Shown: piece by piece, positions 52,521 to 59,757 of the stretch
How the letters are laid out: each line of letters begins with the position of its first letter
How positions within the stretch are numbered: the first letter of the stretch is position 1
DNA from: CAZFLM01 sp964519955
GTDB lineage: Bacteria; Armatimonadota; Chthonomonadetes; Chthonomonadales; CAJBBX01
Direction of reading: 5' to 3'
NCBI GenBank assembly: GCA_964519955.1
Contig: CAZFLM010000033.1
Location: 1 to 64,000 of the forward strand
Length of the DNA stretch: 64,000 nucleotides
Made by a program: the position numbers and the translations under genes
The notes under the pieces: generated by a model
What the model was told of the DNA's origin: nothing
Databases searched by the model: none
The model's input: the letters and a program-made list of their open reading frames with translations, nothing else

Positions 52521-53597
52521 GCCGGCGAGCACCTCACCGTACAGCGCCAGCGTTTGCTCCACCATCCGCTCCAGCGTGAAGCGCTCCGCCGCGCGCTGCC
52601 GGCCGGCCTCGCCCATACGGCGGCGTGCGTCGGGGTCGCGCAGCAGGCCGATCGCGGCGTCCGCCAGCCGGTCCGCGTCGCCGGGCGGCACGAGCAGCCC
52701 CGTTGCGCTGTTCTCCACCACCTCCGGTAGGCCGCCCACACTGCTGGCGACGACCGGCTTCCCGAGTGCCATCGCCTCGATAGGCACCAGGCCCAAGCCC
52801 TCCTGCAGCGACGGGACCGCGACGACCTCGGCGGCGGCCAGCAGATCGCCGGGCCGATCGGTGCGGCCGACCATCACCGCCGCGCGGCTAGTTCTGGCGG
52901 CCGCACGCTCCAACTCCTCGCGCAACGGCCCGTCGCCGGCGATCACTACGAGCGCTCCGCTCTCATCGGCGATGCGGCGGGCGGCGGCGATGAGCGTGGC
53001 GAAGCCCTTCTCCGTGGCCAGGCGTCCGATGCCCACGACGAGCGGCCGGTCCGATGGGAGCGAGTATTCGGCGCGCGCCCGATCAGCATCGGACCCGCTG
53101 CGCAGGGCGTCGGCATCGATGCCGTTCGGGATAACGCGGGCCCCGGCGATGCCGTAGGGGCGGAGCGTCGCGGCGACGGCGCCGGAGACCGCGATGCACC
53201 CGGCGCTGCCTCGCAGGGCGCGGCCGAACAGGCACCGCACGATGGGCGACGGGATGGGGGCGAGGTTGTGCGCGGTGAAGAGGAACGGGATGCACGCGCG
53301 CCTGGCCGCCGGCCCCGCGATCCACGCGCCCCGCAGCCCGTGCCCATGCACGAGGTCGCAGCCGCACGCGATGCGGGCGACCTCGCGCCACGCCGCCAGA
53401 TCGGAGGGGTGCGGTCGAGTCGCGATCGCGACTCGGTGGTGGGTCGCGCCGCCGGGGATGGGCTCCGGCGAGGCGATGCCGACCGCCAGCCCGCGGCGGC
53501 TCTGTTCGGCGGCGAGTGCGGCGACGTGCGCGCGGATGCCGCCCGCCGCGGGGCGGACGACGTGCAGCACGCGCAGGTTCGGCGATGCGGGGTTCAT
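52503..53597 (-). CDS. Glycosyltransferase family 4 (GT-B fold)
   Basis: The product is 364 residues from ATG 53597. The N-terminal Rossmann half starts LRVLHVVRPAAGGIRAHVAA, with FLFTAHNLAP. The nucleotide-sugar-binding half has VIPNGIDADALRSG, VVGIGRLATEKGFATLIAAA and VVIAGDGPLREELERAA. The E-x7-E motif is in VPSLQEGLGLVPIEAMALGK, which binds the donor diphosphate sugar. It is cytoplasmic or membrane-associated, and probably works in exopolysaccharide or glycan assembly. The frame is open far upstream, but similarity starts at this Met. The stop overlaps the convergent esterase by 18 bases. It is divergent from the small membrane protein at 53625. Confidence 0.9.
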   Translation of the reverse strand: MNPASPNLRVLHVVRPAAGGIRAHVAALAAEQSRRGLAVGIASPEPIPGGATHHRVAIATRPHPSDLAAWREVARIACGCDLVHGHGLRGAWIAGPAARRACIPFLFTAHNLAPIPSPIVRCLFGRALRGSAGCIAVSGAVAATLRPYGIAGARVIPNGIDADALRSGSDADRARAEYSLPSDRPLVVGIGRLATEKGFATLIAAARRIADESGALVVIAGDGPLREELERAAARTSRAAVMVGRTDRPGDLLAAAEVVAVPSLQEGLGLVPIEAMALGKPVVASSVGGLPEVVENSATGLLVPPGDADRLADAAIGLLRDPDARRRMGEAGRQRAAERFTLERMVEQTLALYGEVLAGLQPRA

Positions 53598-53624
53598 GGT
53601 GCGGTTGGTGCCTGTGCTTGACGG

Positions 53625-54458
53625 ATGGCGCCGGGCATCGGTATGCTTGCGGCCATGCAGGGCGATACTCCGAACATACCCCAGCCGAAGGTCGGACTGG
53701 GCAAGACGCTGAGGCGCGCGACGCGCCAGTCGTGGGACTCCCTCGGGCTGGTGTGCGCGGCCAGCCTCACCCTGTTCGCCGCGTGCGTGCCGGTTGCCTT
53801 GTTCTGGTACCTGCTGGCCCCCTTCGGGGCGGTGCGCTGGCTCGGCGGGCTGCTCGTCGCCGCGCTGACCGTGGCGCCGCTGACGGCCGGCCTCCACTAC
53901 CTGGTCCACCAGATCGTCGAGCGCGACGAGCCTACCTACCTCGATATGTGGCGCGGCGCGCGGCAGCTCTATGGGCGCGCCGCGGGCCTCGGCGCGATCC
54001 AACTCGGCGTGCAGGGCGTGCTCGCGGTGAGCGTCTGGTTCTACACCTCGCGCGGCGTGTTCCTGTTGACGGCGCTCGGCGCGTTGTGCCTCTACCTGCT
54101 CGTGTTCTGGTGGGCCATGTGCCTCTACCAGTGGCCGCTGCTGGTGGCAGGGGAGACGGGCCTGCTGGAGCGCGACGAGGGGCGGCGCACGACTGCCTTC
54201 TCGGCGGTGCGCAACTCGGCGCTCCTCACGCTCTCGTCTCCTTTCTACAGCCTGGGTCTGCTCGCGCTGCTGCTGGTCGTGCTGATCCCGCTGCTGGTGT
54301 CCGGCGTCGGCATGGCGCTGCTCGGCGGCGGGTTCGCGGCGTTCGCCGGCACGCAGGCGGCGCGCGACCAGTTGGTGCGCTTCGGCGCCATCCCGCCGCC
54401 TCCCGACACCGAGGGGCCGGCGCCCGATGAGCCCTGGCGAGTGCGCGACGACCGGTAG
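53625..54458 (+). CDS. DUF624-like integral membrane protein
   Basis: The protein has up to 277 residues and about five to six membrane helices. It starts GKTLRRATRQSWDSLGLVCA and contains LTAGLHYLVHQIVERDEPTY and LDMWRGARQLYGRAAGLGAI. The cytoplasmic turn with a short helix and W-R-G-x-R resembles the DUF624/YesL family, often found with sugar-uptake systems, but assignment is tentative. Three in-frame ATGs (53625, 53643, 53655) lack clear ribosome binding sites, so the start is uncertain. It lies 27 bases from the divergent glycosyltransferase start. The C-terminal tail PPPPDTEGPAPDEPWR is Pro-rich and cytoplasmic. Two hairpin repeats and a strong stem-loop follow. Confidence 0.6.
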   Translation: MAPGIGMLAAMQGDTPNIPQPKVGLGKTLRRATRQSWDSLGLVCAASLTLFAACVPVALFWYLLAPFGAVRWLGGLLVAALTVAPLTAGLHYLVHQIVERDEPTYLDMWRGARQLYGRAAGLGAIQLGVQGVLAVSVWFYTSRGVFLLTALGALCLYLLVFWWAMCLYQWPLLVAGETGLLERDEGRRTTAFSAVRNSALLTLSSPFYSLGLLALLLVVLIPLLVSGVGMALLGGGFAAFAGTQAARDQLVRFGAIPPPPDTEGPAPDEPWRVRDDR

Positions 54459-54487
54459 GCTTGAGCGGCACTCCTGGCGTGGGTTGT

Positions 54488-54597
54488 GCTGGACGGGCAC
54501 GGAGGCCCATCCCACCAGGGAGTTGGTGCGCCATCCAGGCTGGCCCGGCGCGTCCATCGGTGGTACTGGATGGGCACGGAGGCCCATCCTACCAGGG
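54488..54597 (+). repeat. Copies 2 and 3 of a 30-bp hairpin repeat (direct orientation)
   Basis: 54488-54520 and 54565-54597 differ at about four positions. Each contains GGAYGGGC, the hexaloop ACGGAG, GCCCATCC and then CNACCAGGG. The second stem is a perfect 8 bp; the first has one mismatch. A third, inverted copy is at 49661-49689. The arrangement is REP-like. Confidence 0.75.
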
Positions 54598-54625
54598 CAG
54601 TCTGCCCGAGCCGAGCTAGATGAAC

Positions 54626-54657
54626 AGCGGCCCCCGGTCACCGGACCGGGGGCCGCT
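54626..54657. terminator. Bidirectional terminator-like stem-loop
   Basis: A perfect 14-bp stem (AGCGGCCCCCGGTC and complement) with loop ACCG sits between the ends of two convergent genes (stop at 54458 and stop at 54677). There is no T-run on either side. Confidence 0.55.
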
Positions 54658-54676
54658 TCGCGACTGCGCGCGACGC

Positions 54677-55216
54677 CTACATGTGGCCGCGGGCGACGAA
54701 GACGAGCAGGTTCTTGCTCTTCTCGGCGAAGTGGTAGTTCACCTCGATCGCGAGCTTGCTGGTGACCTCGGCGCCGAGGATGACCTTGCCGTCCAGGCGG
54801 CTCTTGCCACCGAGCAGCGCGCCGGCGCCGAACCCGACGTAGGACGACTTCCCGCCGAAGCCGCCGGACGGCGACGTGAGGATCTGGTCGAACGTAATCG
54901 GGACCAGCGTGTTCACGCCCGCGAGGTTCGCCTTGATGATGACGTCTGCGTCAAAGCGGCCCTCCCAGTTCTCCTTGAAGCTGAGCTGCGGCACGGTGAA
55001 GTCGAGGCCGACGACCGCGGCGCCGCGGGGGCTGGCCATCACGCCGCCTCGGAGGCCGAGGTTGGCCATGGGCGAGAGGGTTTCCCTCGCCTGGTCGTAG
55101 GTGCTTTGCGAGCCCATGCCGAGGGCGCGGCCCAGCGTCGAGGTGCGGGTCTGGGCGAGCGCCGCGGAGGAGAGGGCGATCGCGGCGGCAATGAGGGCAG
55201 TGCGGAACAGGGACAT
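54677..55216 (-). CDS. Exported hypothetical protein, possible small outer-membrane barrel
   Basis: The 179-residue protein has a signal peptide (FRTALIAAAIALSSAALAQT). The mature part has Gly-rich and alternating hydrophobic strands such as NLGLRGGVMASPRGAAVVGL, SSYVGFGAGALLGGKSRLDG and VTSKLAIEVNYHFAEKSKNL. This resembles an eight-stranded envelope barrel or a lipocalin-like fold; no family is recognised. It lacks a C-terminal aromatic residue (ends ARGHM). The start is ATG 55216 with AGGAGG nine bases upstream. It is divergent from glnA, separated by 447 bases that contain the glnA promoter and leader. Confidence 0.65.
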   Translation of the reverse strand: MSLFRTALIAAAIALSSAALAQTRTSTLGRALGMGSQSTYDQARETLSPMANLGLRGGVMASPRGAAVVGLDFTVPQLSFKENWEGRFDADVIIKANLAGVNTLVPITFDQILTSPSGGFGGKSSYVGFGAGALLGGKSRLDGKVILGAEVTSKLAIEVNYHFAEKSKNLLVFVARGHM

Positions 55217-55363
55217 GGGCTTGGTCCTCCTGGTGCGTTGGCAGGCCGGCCTTGGCCGGTTGGGTATCGATGTGGCCGTTGGCGCGCCGTGCGGCGCACT
55301 GGCAGTATTACGGGCATGTTCAACGTGTGGGTTCGGATTCCTGCTCTGTCAAGACGAGCGGGC

Positions 55364-55381
55364 GCGGCGAGCGCTCGCCGC
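55364..55381. promoter_or_regulatory. Perfect 18-bp palindrome upstream of glnA promoter
   Basis: GCGGCGAGCGCTCGCCGC is self-complementary over its full length and lies about 60 bases upstream of the glnA -10 box. It could be an operator for a dimeric regulator. Nothing else is visible between 55217 and 55364. Confidence 0.35.
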
Positions 55382-55442
55382 AAATCGCAGCCCGGCGCGT
55401 TTTTGGGGGCGGCGCCCGGGACGAATCCGTTGGCGCGTTCGG

Positions 55443-55448
55443 TATAAT
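55443..55448 (+). promoter_or_regulatory. Candidate -10 box of the glnA promoter
   Basis: There is an exact TATAAT in an otherwise GC-rich region, 216 bases before the glnA ATG. No good -35 is seen at 16-18 bases, which suggests an activator-dependent promoter. Confidence 0.45.
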
Positions 55449-55506
55449 ACATGTCGAGGCAAGCCGATAGTCGCGGTGCGCCGAGGCAATAGGGATGAGA
55501 ACCGTT

Positions 55507-55527
55507 CGGGCACACCGGCGTGGCCCG
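55507..55527 (+). promoter_or_regulatory. Hexaloop hairpin in glnA leader, candidate ANTAR P1
   Basis: CGGGCAC (55507-55513) pairs with GTG-CCCG (55520-55527, one bulged G) around the loop ACCGGC. A at position 1 and G at position 4 fit ANTAR recognition. It lies 36 bases before a terminator-like hairpin. Confidence 0.35.
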
Positions 55528-55562
55528 ATTCTGCGAGCGTTCTGTGCCGTTGCGCGACATGC

Positions 55563-55583
55563 GCGTCGGCAGGGACGCTTTTT
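55563..55583 (+). terminator. Attenuator-like terminator in glnA leader
   Basis: GCGTC (55563-55567), loop GGCAGG and GACGC (55574-55578) are followed by TTTTT (55579-55583). The stem is short but has the only clean T5 tail noted in the window. An alternative pairing of GCGC on either side of GACAT (55554-55564 region) would disrupt its 5' arm. Confidence 0.45.
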
Positions 55584-55663
55584 CTATGTCTGGCGGGCGA
55601 CGCCGTTCTCGGACACGTTGCCGGCATCATCCAACGATCCACGCAAAAGGAGAGCAATCCAAC

Positions 55664-57079
55664 ATGACCCCTCGTGAGGTGATCGATCTCGCGACCGAAC
55701 GCGAGGCGAAGGTAGTCGACATCCGCTTTGTCGACTTGCCCGGCACGTGGCACCACTTCTCGATCCCCGCTTCGGTGCTGACCGAGGAAGTCTTCGAGGA
55801 TGGCCTCGGGTTCGACGGCTCCTCGATCCGCGGGTTCCAGAAGATCAACGAGTCCGACATGCTGCTGATCCCGGACCCCGAGACGGCCTTCATGGACCCG
55901 TTCACCGAGCACCCGACGCTCAACATCATCTGCGACATCGAGGACCCCATCACCCGGGAGCGCTACAGCCGCGATCCGCGCAACGTCGCCAAGAAGGCGG
56001 AAGCCTACCTGAAGTCGACCGGCCTGGCCGACATCGCCTACTTCGGGCCCGAAGCCGAGTTCTACATCTTCAACGACGTGCGCTACGATCAGACGCCGCA
56101 CTCGGGCTACTACTTCGTCGACAGCGACGAGGGCATCTGGAACTCCGGCCGCGACGAGAAGCCGAACCTGGGCTACAAGGTCCGCCTGAAGGGTGGCTAC
56201 TTCCCCGTGCCGCCGACGGACTCGCTGCAGGACCTGCGCACCGAGATGATGCTCACGCTCATCGAGGCGGGCGTCGAGTGCGAGGTGCAGCACCACGAAG
56301 TCGGCACCGCCGGCCAGTCCGAGCTGGACGTGAAGTTCGGCCCGCTGGTCGTCACCGCCGACAAACTGATGAAGTACAAGTACATCATCAAGAACGTGGC
56401 GGCGCAGAACGGCTTCACCGTGACCTTCATGCCGAAGCCCCTCTTCCAGGACAACGGCTCCGGCATGCACTGCCACCAGTCGCTCTGGAAGGGTGGCAAG
56501 AACATCTTCTTCGATGAGAAGGGCTACGCCGGCCTGTCGCAGGAAGCCATCTACTACATCGGCGGCCTGCTCAAGCACGCTCCGGCCATCCTCGGCTTCG
56601 CGGCGCCGTCCACCAACTCCTACCGCCGCCTGGTGCCCGGCTACGAAGCCCCGATCAACCTGATCTACTCGCAGCGCAACCGCAGCGCCTGCGTCCGCAT
56701 CCCGATGTACTCGAAGTCGCCGAAGGCCAAGCGCATCGAGTTCCGCGCGCCGGACCCGTCGTGCAACCCGTACCTGGCGTTCTCCGCGATGCTGCTGGCC
56801 GGTCTCGACGGCATCGAGAACAAGATCGAGCCGCCGGCGCCGATCGACCGCGACCTGTACGAGATGGAGCCCGAGGAGCGCCACGGGATCAAGATGACCC
56901 CGGGCAGCCTGGCCGAGTCGCTGGAAGCGCTGAAGAACGACTGCGAGTTCCTGTTCAAGGGCGGCGTCTTCACCCAGGACCTGATCGACGAGTACACCGC
57001 CTACAAGCAGCTCAACGAGGTCGACGGCGTGGCCCTGCGCCCGCATCCGTACGAGTTCCACCTGTACTACGACTGCTAG
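55664..57079 (+). CDS. glnA: Glutamine synthetase type I
   Basis: The 471-residue dodecameric enzyme makes glutamine from glutamate, ammonia and ATP. GFDGSSIRGFQKINESDM is the N-terminal latch/loop region. EAEFYIFNDV has metal-binding Glu. GSGMHCHQSLWKGGKN is the ATP/metal motif. NRSACVRIPMYS and KRIEFRAPDPSCNPYLAFSA hold substrate Arg and Glu. Tyr399 in RDLYEMEPEE matches the adenylylation site of GSI-beta enzymes, so GlnE-type control is possible. The start is ATG 55664 with AAAGGAGAG ten bases upstream. The 208-base leader carries a hexaloop hairpin and terminator-like hairpin, suggesting attenuation. It completes the nitrogen island begun by the ANTAR regulator and two amtB-glnB pairs. 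A G-rich heptad repeat follows the stop. Confidence 0.98.
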   Translation: MTPREVIDLATEREAKVVDIRFVDLPGTWHHFSIPASVLTEEVFEDGLGFDGSSIRGFQKINESDMLLIPDPETAFMDPFTEHPTLNIICDIEDPITRERYSRDPRNVAKKAEAYLKSTGLADIAYFGPEAEFYIFNDVRYDQTPHSGYYFVDSDEGIWNSGRDEKPNLGYKVRLKGGYFPVPPTDSLQDLRTEMMLTLIEAGVECEVQHHEVGTAGQSELDVKFGPLVVTADKLMKYKYIIKNVAAQNGFTVTFMPKPLFQDNGSGMHCHQSLWKGGKNIFFDEKGYAGLSQEAIYYIGGLLKHAPAILGFAAPSTNSYRRLVPGYEAPINLIYSQRNRSACVRIPMYSKSPKAKRIEFRAPDPSCNPYLAFSAMLLAGLDGIENKIEPPAPIDRDLYEMEPEERHGIKMTPGSLAESLEALKNDCEFLFKGGVFTQDLIDEYTAYKQLNEVDGVALRPHPYEFHLYYDC

Positions 57080-57091
57080 CACTTCGGGGGC

Positions 57092-57160
57092 TGGGTGTCG
57101 GGTGTCGGGGGCTGGCTGGTCCGATCCACCGGACCTGGGACCTGGGACTTGGGGTTGGGG
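57092..57160 (+). repeat. G-rich heptad tracts after the glnA stop codon
   Basis: GGGTGTC-type units at 57092-57108 are flanked by G5 runs. Then GGACCTG twice, GGACTTG and GGGTTGG occupy 57131-57158. Both parts contain at least four G3+ runs with short loops. The tract starts about ten bases after the TAG of glnA. The rest of the gap to 57569 holds only the promoter at 57244. Confidence 0.75.
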
Positions 57161-57243
57161 CAGAGCGCCCCGGTCTGCGCGAACACCTCGCGGGCCGGGG
57201 CGCTTTGGCGTGCAGGCGCGGAATATGGCAATTCACCCCCCCC

Positions 57244-57271
57244 TTGACATGCGGCGTCGGCTTGTTACACT
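57244..57271 (+). promoter_or_regulatory. Sigma-70 promoter upstream of the LuxR-type HTH gene
   Basis: It has a perfect -35 TTGACA (57244-57249), a 16-base spacer and TACACT (57266-57271). It predicts a long leader of about 290 bases before the GTG at 57570, in which no clear ORF is seen. Confidence 0.6.
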
Positions 57272-57569
57272 GATGGTGCGTTAGTTCGCACCAGCTCCCC
57301 GCTGGCTGCGTTCTGCTGCGATCATTGTTGGACGAGACGGATGCGGAGGTGCCGCCGTGACGCTGCCGAGCCGGGGCTCTCGTCGTGATCGACCCAGAGG
57401 GCCCAACGCCGCGCGCCTCGCTTGTCCTCTCCGTTCGCCTCATCGGCGCTGGCCAGGCAGCGTGCCTGGCACGTGCCTAAGCACTTGACCACCTGTTCCG
57501 TTGCACAGGCCCTCAGCGACTGCGCGGAATGGCAAGTCTAGCACGCATCGCTTGCTCGCGGAGGTAAGC

Positions 57570-57848
57570 GTGATACAGGAACCAAGCCGTCTCGCCGGCT
57601 GTCCGCTCGGCGGCGCACAACTGAGGGTCCTACAGGCCGCGTACGATGTAGGTGACCTCAGCGACAAGGTTCTGGCATCGGCGCTCTGCATATCGCCCAA
57701 CACCGTGAAGACGCACTTCCGCGACATCCTCGCATTGCTTGGCGTCCACTGCCGCTTTGCCGCCGTGTTGCTGGCGGCCACCGAGGGCTGGGTCTGCGTG
57801 CAGTCCTGCACCGCCGTCGGGTCGGAGAGACCCGGCGGGCTCGTTTGA
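57570..57848 (+). CDS. Stand-alone LuxR/GerE-type helix-turn-helix protein
   Basis: The 92-residue product starts at GTG 57570, with GGAGGT four to five bases upstream; an in-frame TTG at 57501 has no support. It contains a LuxR-type four-helix DNA-binding domain: RVLQAAYDVGDLSDKVLASA, then CISPNTVKTHFRDILALLGV. The second is the recognition helix pattern (xxPNTVKxHxxxIxxKLxV in the family). No receiver or ligand domain is attached. It is likely a transcription factor for the following operon of redox and envelope genes. The C-terminal 20 residues (CVQSCTAVGSERPGGLV) are unconserved. The mapped promoter lies at 57244-57271. Confidence 0.75.
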   Translation: MIQEPSRLAGCPLGGAQLRVLQAAYDVGDLSDKVLASALCISPNTVKTHFRDILALLGVHCRFAAVLLAATEGWVCVQSCTAVGSERPGGLV

Positions 57849-57876
57849 GGAGAGCACGAATACCCCGATCGCAGTA

Positions 57877-57905
57877 TTGCCTCGCGACTCAAGAACGGCT
57901 ACGAT
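57877..57905 (+). promoter_or_regulatory. Weak candidate promoter for the 58063-59661 operon
   Basis: TTGCCT (57877-57882), a 17-base spacer and TACGAT (57900-57905). It has three and four of six matches. It lies 158 bases before the ATG at 58063, in a gap otherwise without visible features. Confidence 0.25.
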
Positions 57906-58062
57906 GCTAGTAGGCGGGCCAGTAAAGCAATCTGCGGATAGGCCGATGCAGTGCCGCGGTGCCGCTCAAAACCGCTGGCTTCCTCGCACCACGGGCGCCC
58001 ACCGCAATGTGGTCCCGAACGTGGTGCTGCCAGCGATCCTGCAGTCTGGGAGCAGAGGAGAT

Positions 58063-58218
58063 ATGGCCAGCGGGCATTGCGTGCGTCGATTGGTCTTGTT
58101 GGTGTGCGCGTTGCTTATCGTCGCGACCATCGGGTGCGTTGTGGGGCTTGGGGGGGCAGGTCTGTGGCGGGTCGGCGAAGCGGCGCCGAACCGTCCGTGC
58201 GCGGAGTGCTCCAGGTGA
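58063..58218 (+). CDS. 51-residue single-span membrane peptide with C-terminal Cys pair
   Basis: The small gene starts at ATG 58063 with GAGGAGAT directly upstream. The peptide has a basic start (MASGHCVRRL), one hydrophobic helix (LVLLVCALLIVATIGCVVGL) and a short tail ending NRPCAECSR, with Cys-x-x-Cys. Its stop TGA overlaps the GTG start of the thioredoxin-like gene (GTGA), which argues that it is translated and coupled. The tail probably faces outward and could pass electrons to, or position, the adjacent thioredoxin-like protein. No family is recognised. Confidence 0.6.
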   Translation: MASGHCVRRLVLLVCALLIVATIGCVVGLGGAGLWRVGEAAPNRPCAECSR

Positions 58219-59312
58219 GCCGCCGTCCTGGGGCGCGGCCGATATCGGCGTCGCGCGCGGCGTCGGCGGTGTTCATCCTCGCGACGAGCATGTCGTGGCT
58301 CTACGGGATGGGTGCCCAGCGCGAGGCCGCACGAGAGAGCCTCCGAGGCCGCGTCCAGTTCGCTAGCCTGAAGTACGGCAGCAAGCTGCCCGTCGGTGCA
58401 CTCGCCGACTCGGAAGGGCGATCACTGCGGCTTCGGGATCTCGGTGGGCGATGGAAGCTTGTCTTGGTTGGGTCGGTTTCCTGCGGCGCGTGCTTGCAGG
58501 CGCTTAAGGAAGCCGAGGAAGTCGGGGCCGCTCACCACGTCAGCACCCTCCTGGTGATCGCCGGCCGTCCGTTGCTGGGCTCGGCGGTTGGCCGCGCCAG
58601 ACGGTACCGAGCGGAGCATCAGTTGCGTTCCCGCGTCGCGGTCGATCCGGACTACAAGGTGACGACCTGGTGCGCCGGTGCGGCGCGGCAGGTGCCGATC
58701 CTGGTCCTGCTCGACGAGTCCGATCACGTCGCGTACTGGACACGCGGGTTTCAGCCCGGCACGCTGGCGGGCGCAGTAGCCAGGATCACCGCCCGCAGCA
58801 CCGTGCGGGTCCGTCCCGCGCCGAGCCAGTTCGGCGCTCTCCATGGGGGAGTGTCCGCGGACCCATGGAGAGCGCTGTCGAACGGATGGGTTGTCGCGAC
58901 TCTGGTCAAGCCGGGCTGCGGGCCGTGCAATGCACGCGTTGAGCAACTCGCCGCGTTCGGTGACAAACGCCAGATGCGCATAGTCCTCGTCTACGAGAGC
59001 CCCGCAGCTCTCGCACGTGGACGACAAGTGCAGGCCTGTCCGGGCGCGCAGTCTATCTGGTGCCCCACGACGGATCTGCCAGTCGCGCTCCGGGTCGCAG
59101 CTCGGTACGGCGTGCCGCGCACCGCCGTGTTCCACGATGGCGCCCTTGGTTACCTTGAACAGGGAGTTGCCGGAGAGACCGTGCTCTGGGAGTTGATGGG
59201 TGCGGTGGCAGACGGACGCTTGCAGTACCTGAGGCGCGGTGGGTCGGCGTTGCCTCTTGCGCCGCGCATCGACACCACAACGAAAGGTAGGCATACGAGA
59301 GATGCATCGTAG
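58215..59312 (+). CDS. Membrane-anchored protein with two thioredoxin-like domains
   Basis: The 365-residue product starts with GTG 58215, overlapping the 51-residue peptide's stop. The N-terminal anchor (SAVFILATSMSWLYGMGAQR) precedes a TlpA/redoxin-like domain (GALADSEGRSLRLRDLGGRW). Its active site is CGAC at residues 90-93 (VGSVSCGACLQALKEAE). A second thioredoxin-like domain has CGPC at 235-238 (LVKPGCGPCNARVEQLAAF). Late Cys pairs are CPGAQSIWCP. It is likely to act outside the cytoplasmic membrane as a disulfide oxidoreductase. The next gene overlaps its end by 11 bases and encodes an exported 11-cysteine protein, the obvious client. Confidence 0.75.
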   Translation: MSRRPGARPISASRAASAVFILATSMSWLYGMGAQREAARESLRGRVQFASLKYGSKLPVGALADSEGRSLRLRDLGGRWKLVLVGSVSCGACLQALKEAEEVGAAHHVSTLLVIAGRPLLGSAVGRARRYRAEHQLRSRVAVDPDYKVTTWCAGAARQVPILVLLDESDHVAYWTRGFQPGTLAGAVARITARSTVRVRPAPSQFGALHGGVSADPWRALSNGWVVATLVKPGCGPCNARVEQLAAFGDKRQMRIVLVYESPAALARGRQVQACPGAQSIWCPTTDLPVALRVAARYGVPRTAVFHDGALGYLEQGVAGETVLWELMGAVADGRLQYLRRGGSALPLAPRIDTTTKGRHTRDAS

Positions 59313-59661
59313 ACTCGCCTTCGCCGTGCTGGTTGCCATGGTTGCGCTTGCGGGCACGCACAGCCTTGTAGCCCGCGGGGTGGTCAAGAAGGTCATTGAG
59401 AACTGCTACACCGGCGGAACGCCTGCAGGATGGTCCTGCTCGCTAACTGGACGAACTGCCGACAAGGAGTGGTGCGAGCACCGCGCCAACCAGATATGCG
59501 ACCCCAACAACACGTGGAACAATGACTACGATGTAGTGAAGAACGTGATCGAGATCCGCTGTACGAAGAGCGGGCAGGCAGACGTCGTCTGCTGCGAGTG
59601 CCTCGACTACGACAACGGATGCTGCTCGGTCGGCGGCACGGCGCCCGCCTGCGCCATCTAG
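59302..59661 (+). CDS. Small exported cysteine-rich protein (11 Cys)
   Basis: The 119-residue product starts at ATG 59302. The signal peptide (RLAFAVLVAMVALAGTHSLV) is followed by about 93 residues with 11 cysteines in NCYTGG, GWSCSL, EWCEHR, NQICDP, IRCTK, VVCCECLDYDN, GCCSVGG and PACAI. The density and spacing suggest a disulfide-stabilised or metal-binding secreted factor; no family is recognised. The gene overlaps the thioredoxin-like gene by 11 bases. A 13-bp stem-loop follows its stop at 59699-59737. The Cys-x-Cys and CC pairs resemble cystine-knot or metallothionein-like arrangements only loosely. Confidence 0.7.
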   Translation: MHRRLAFAVLVAMVALAGTHSLVARGVVKKVIENCYTGGTPAGWSCSLTGRTADKEWCEHRANQICDPNNTWNNDYDVVKNVIEIRCTKSGQADVVCCECLDYDNGCCSVGGTAPACAI

Positions 59662-59698
59662 CGTAGGTACTGCGAGCAGGTGATGCGGGGAGGCGTGC

Positions 59699-59737
59699 CT
59701 GGGCTACCGCCACGGAACAGGCCAGGCGGTAGCCCAG
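59699..59737 (+). terminator. 13-bp stem-loop between Cys-rich gene and pseudopilin gene
   Basis: CTGGGCTACCGCC (59699-59711) is perfectly complementary to 59725-59737 around a 13-base loop. It lies 38 bases after the Cys-rich gene stop, and is followed by an AGGAGGTGA ribosome binding site. It could be a partial terminator or attenuator that separates expression levels in one operon. Confidence 0.5.
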
Positions 59738-59757
59738 CCATACTAGGAGGTGAGCCG

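Noticed and set aside
54488..54657. Pair of A1/G4 hexaloop hairpins plus stem-loop as a true ANTAR target
   Set aside because: No plus-strand gene follows within 1 kb, the hairpins are 55 bases apart rather than adjacent, and the same repeat occurs elsewhere in opposite orientation. A REP-like repeat is simpler.
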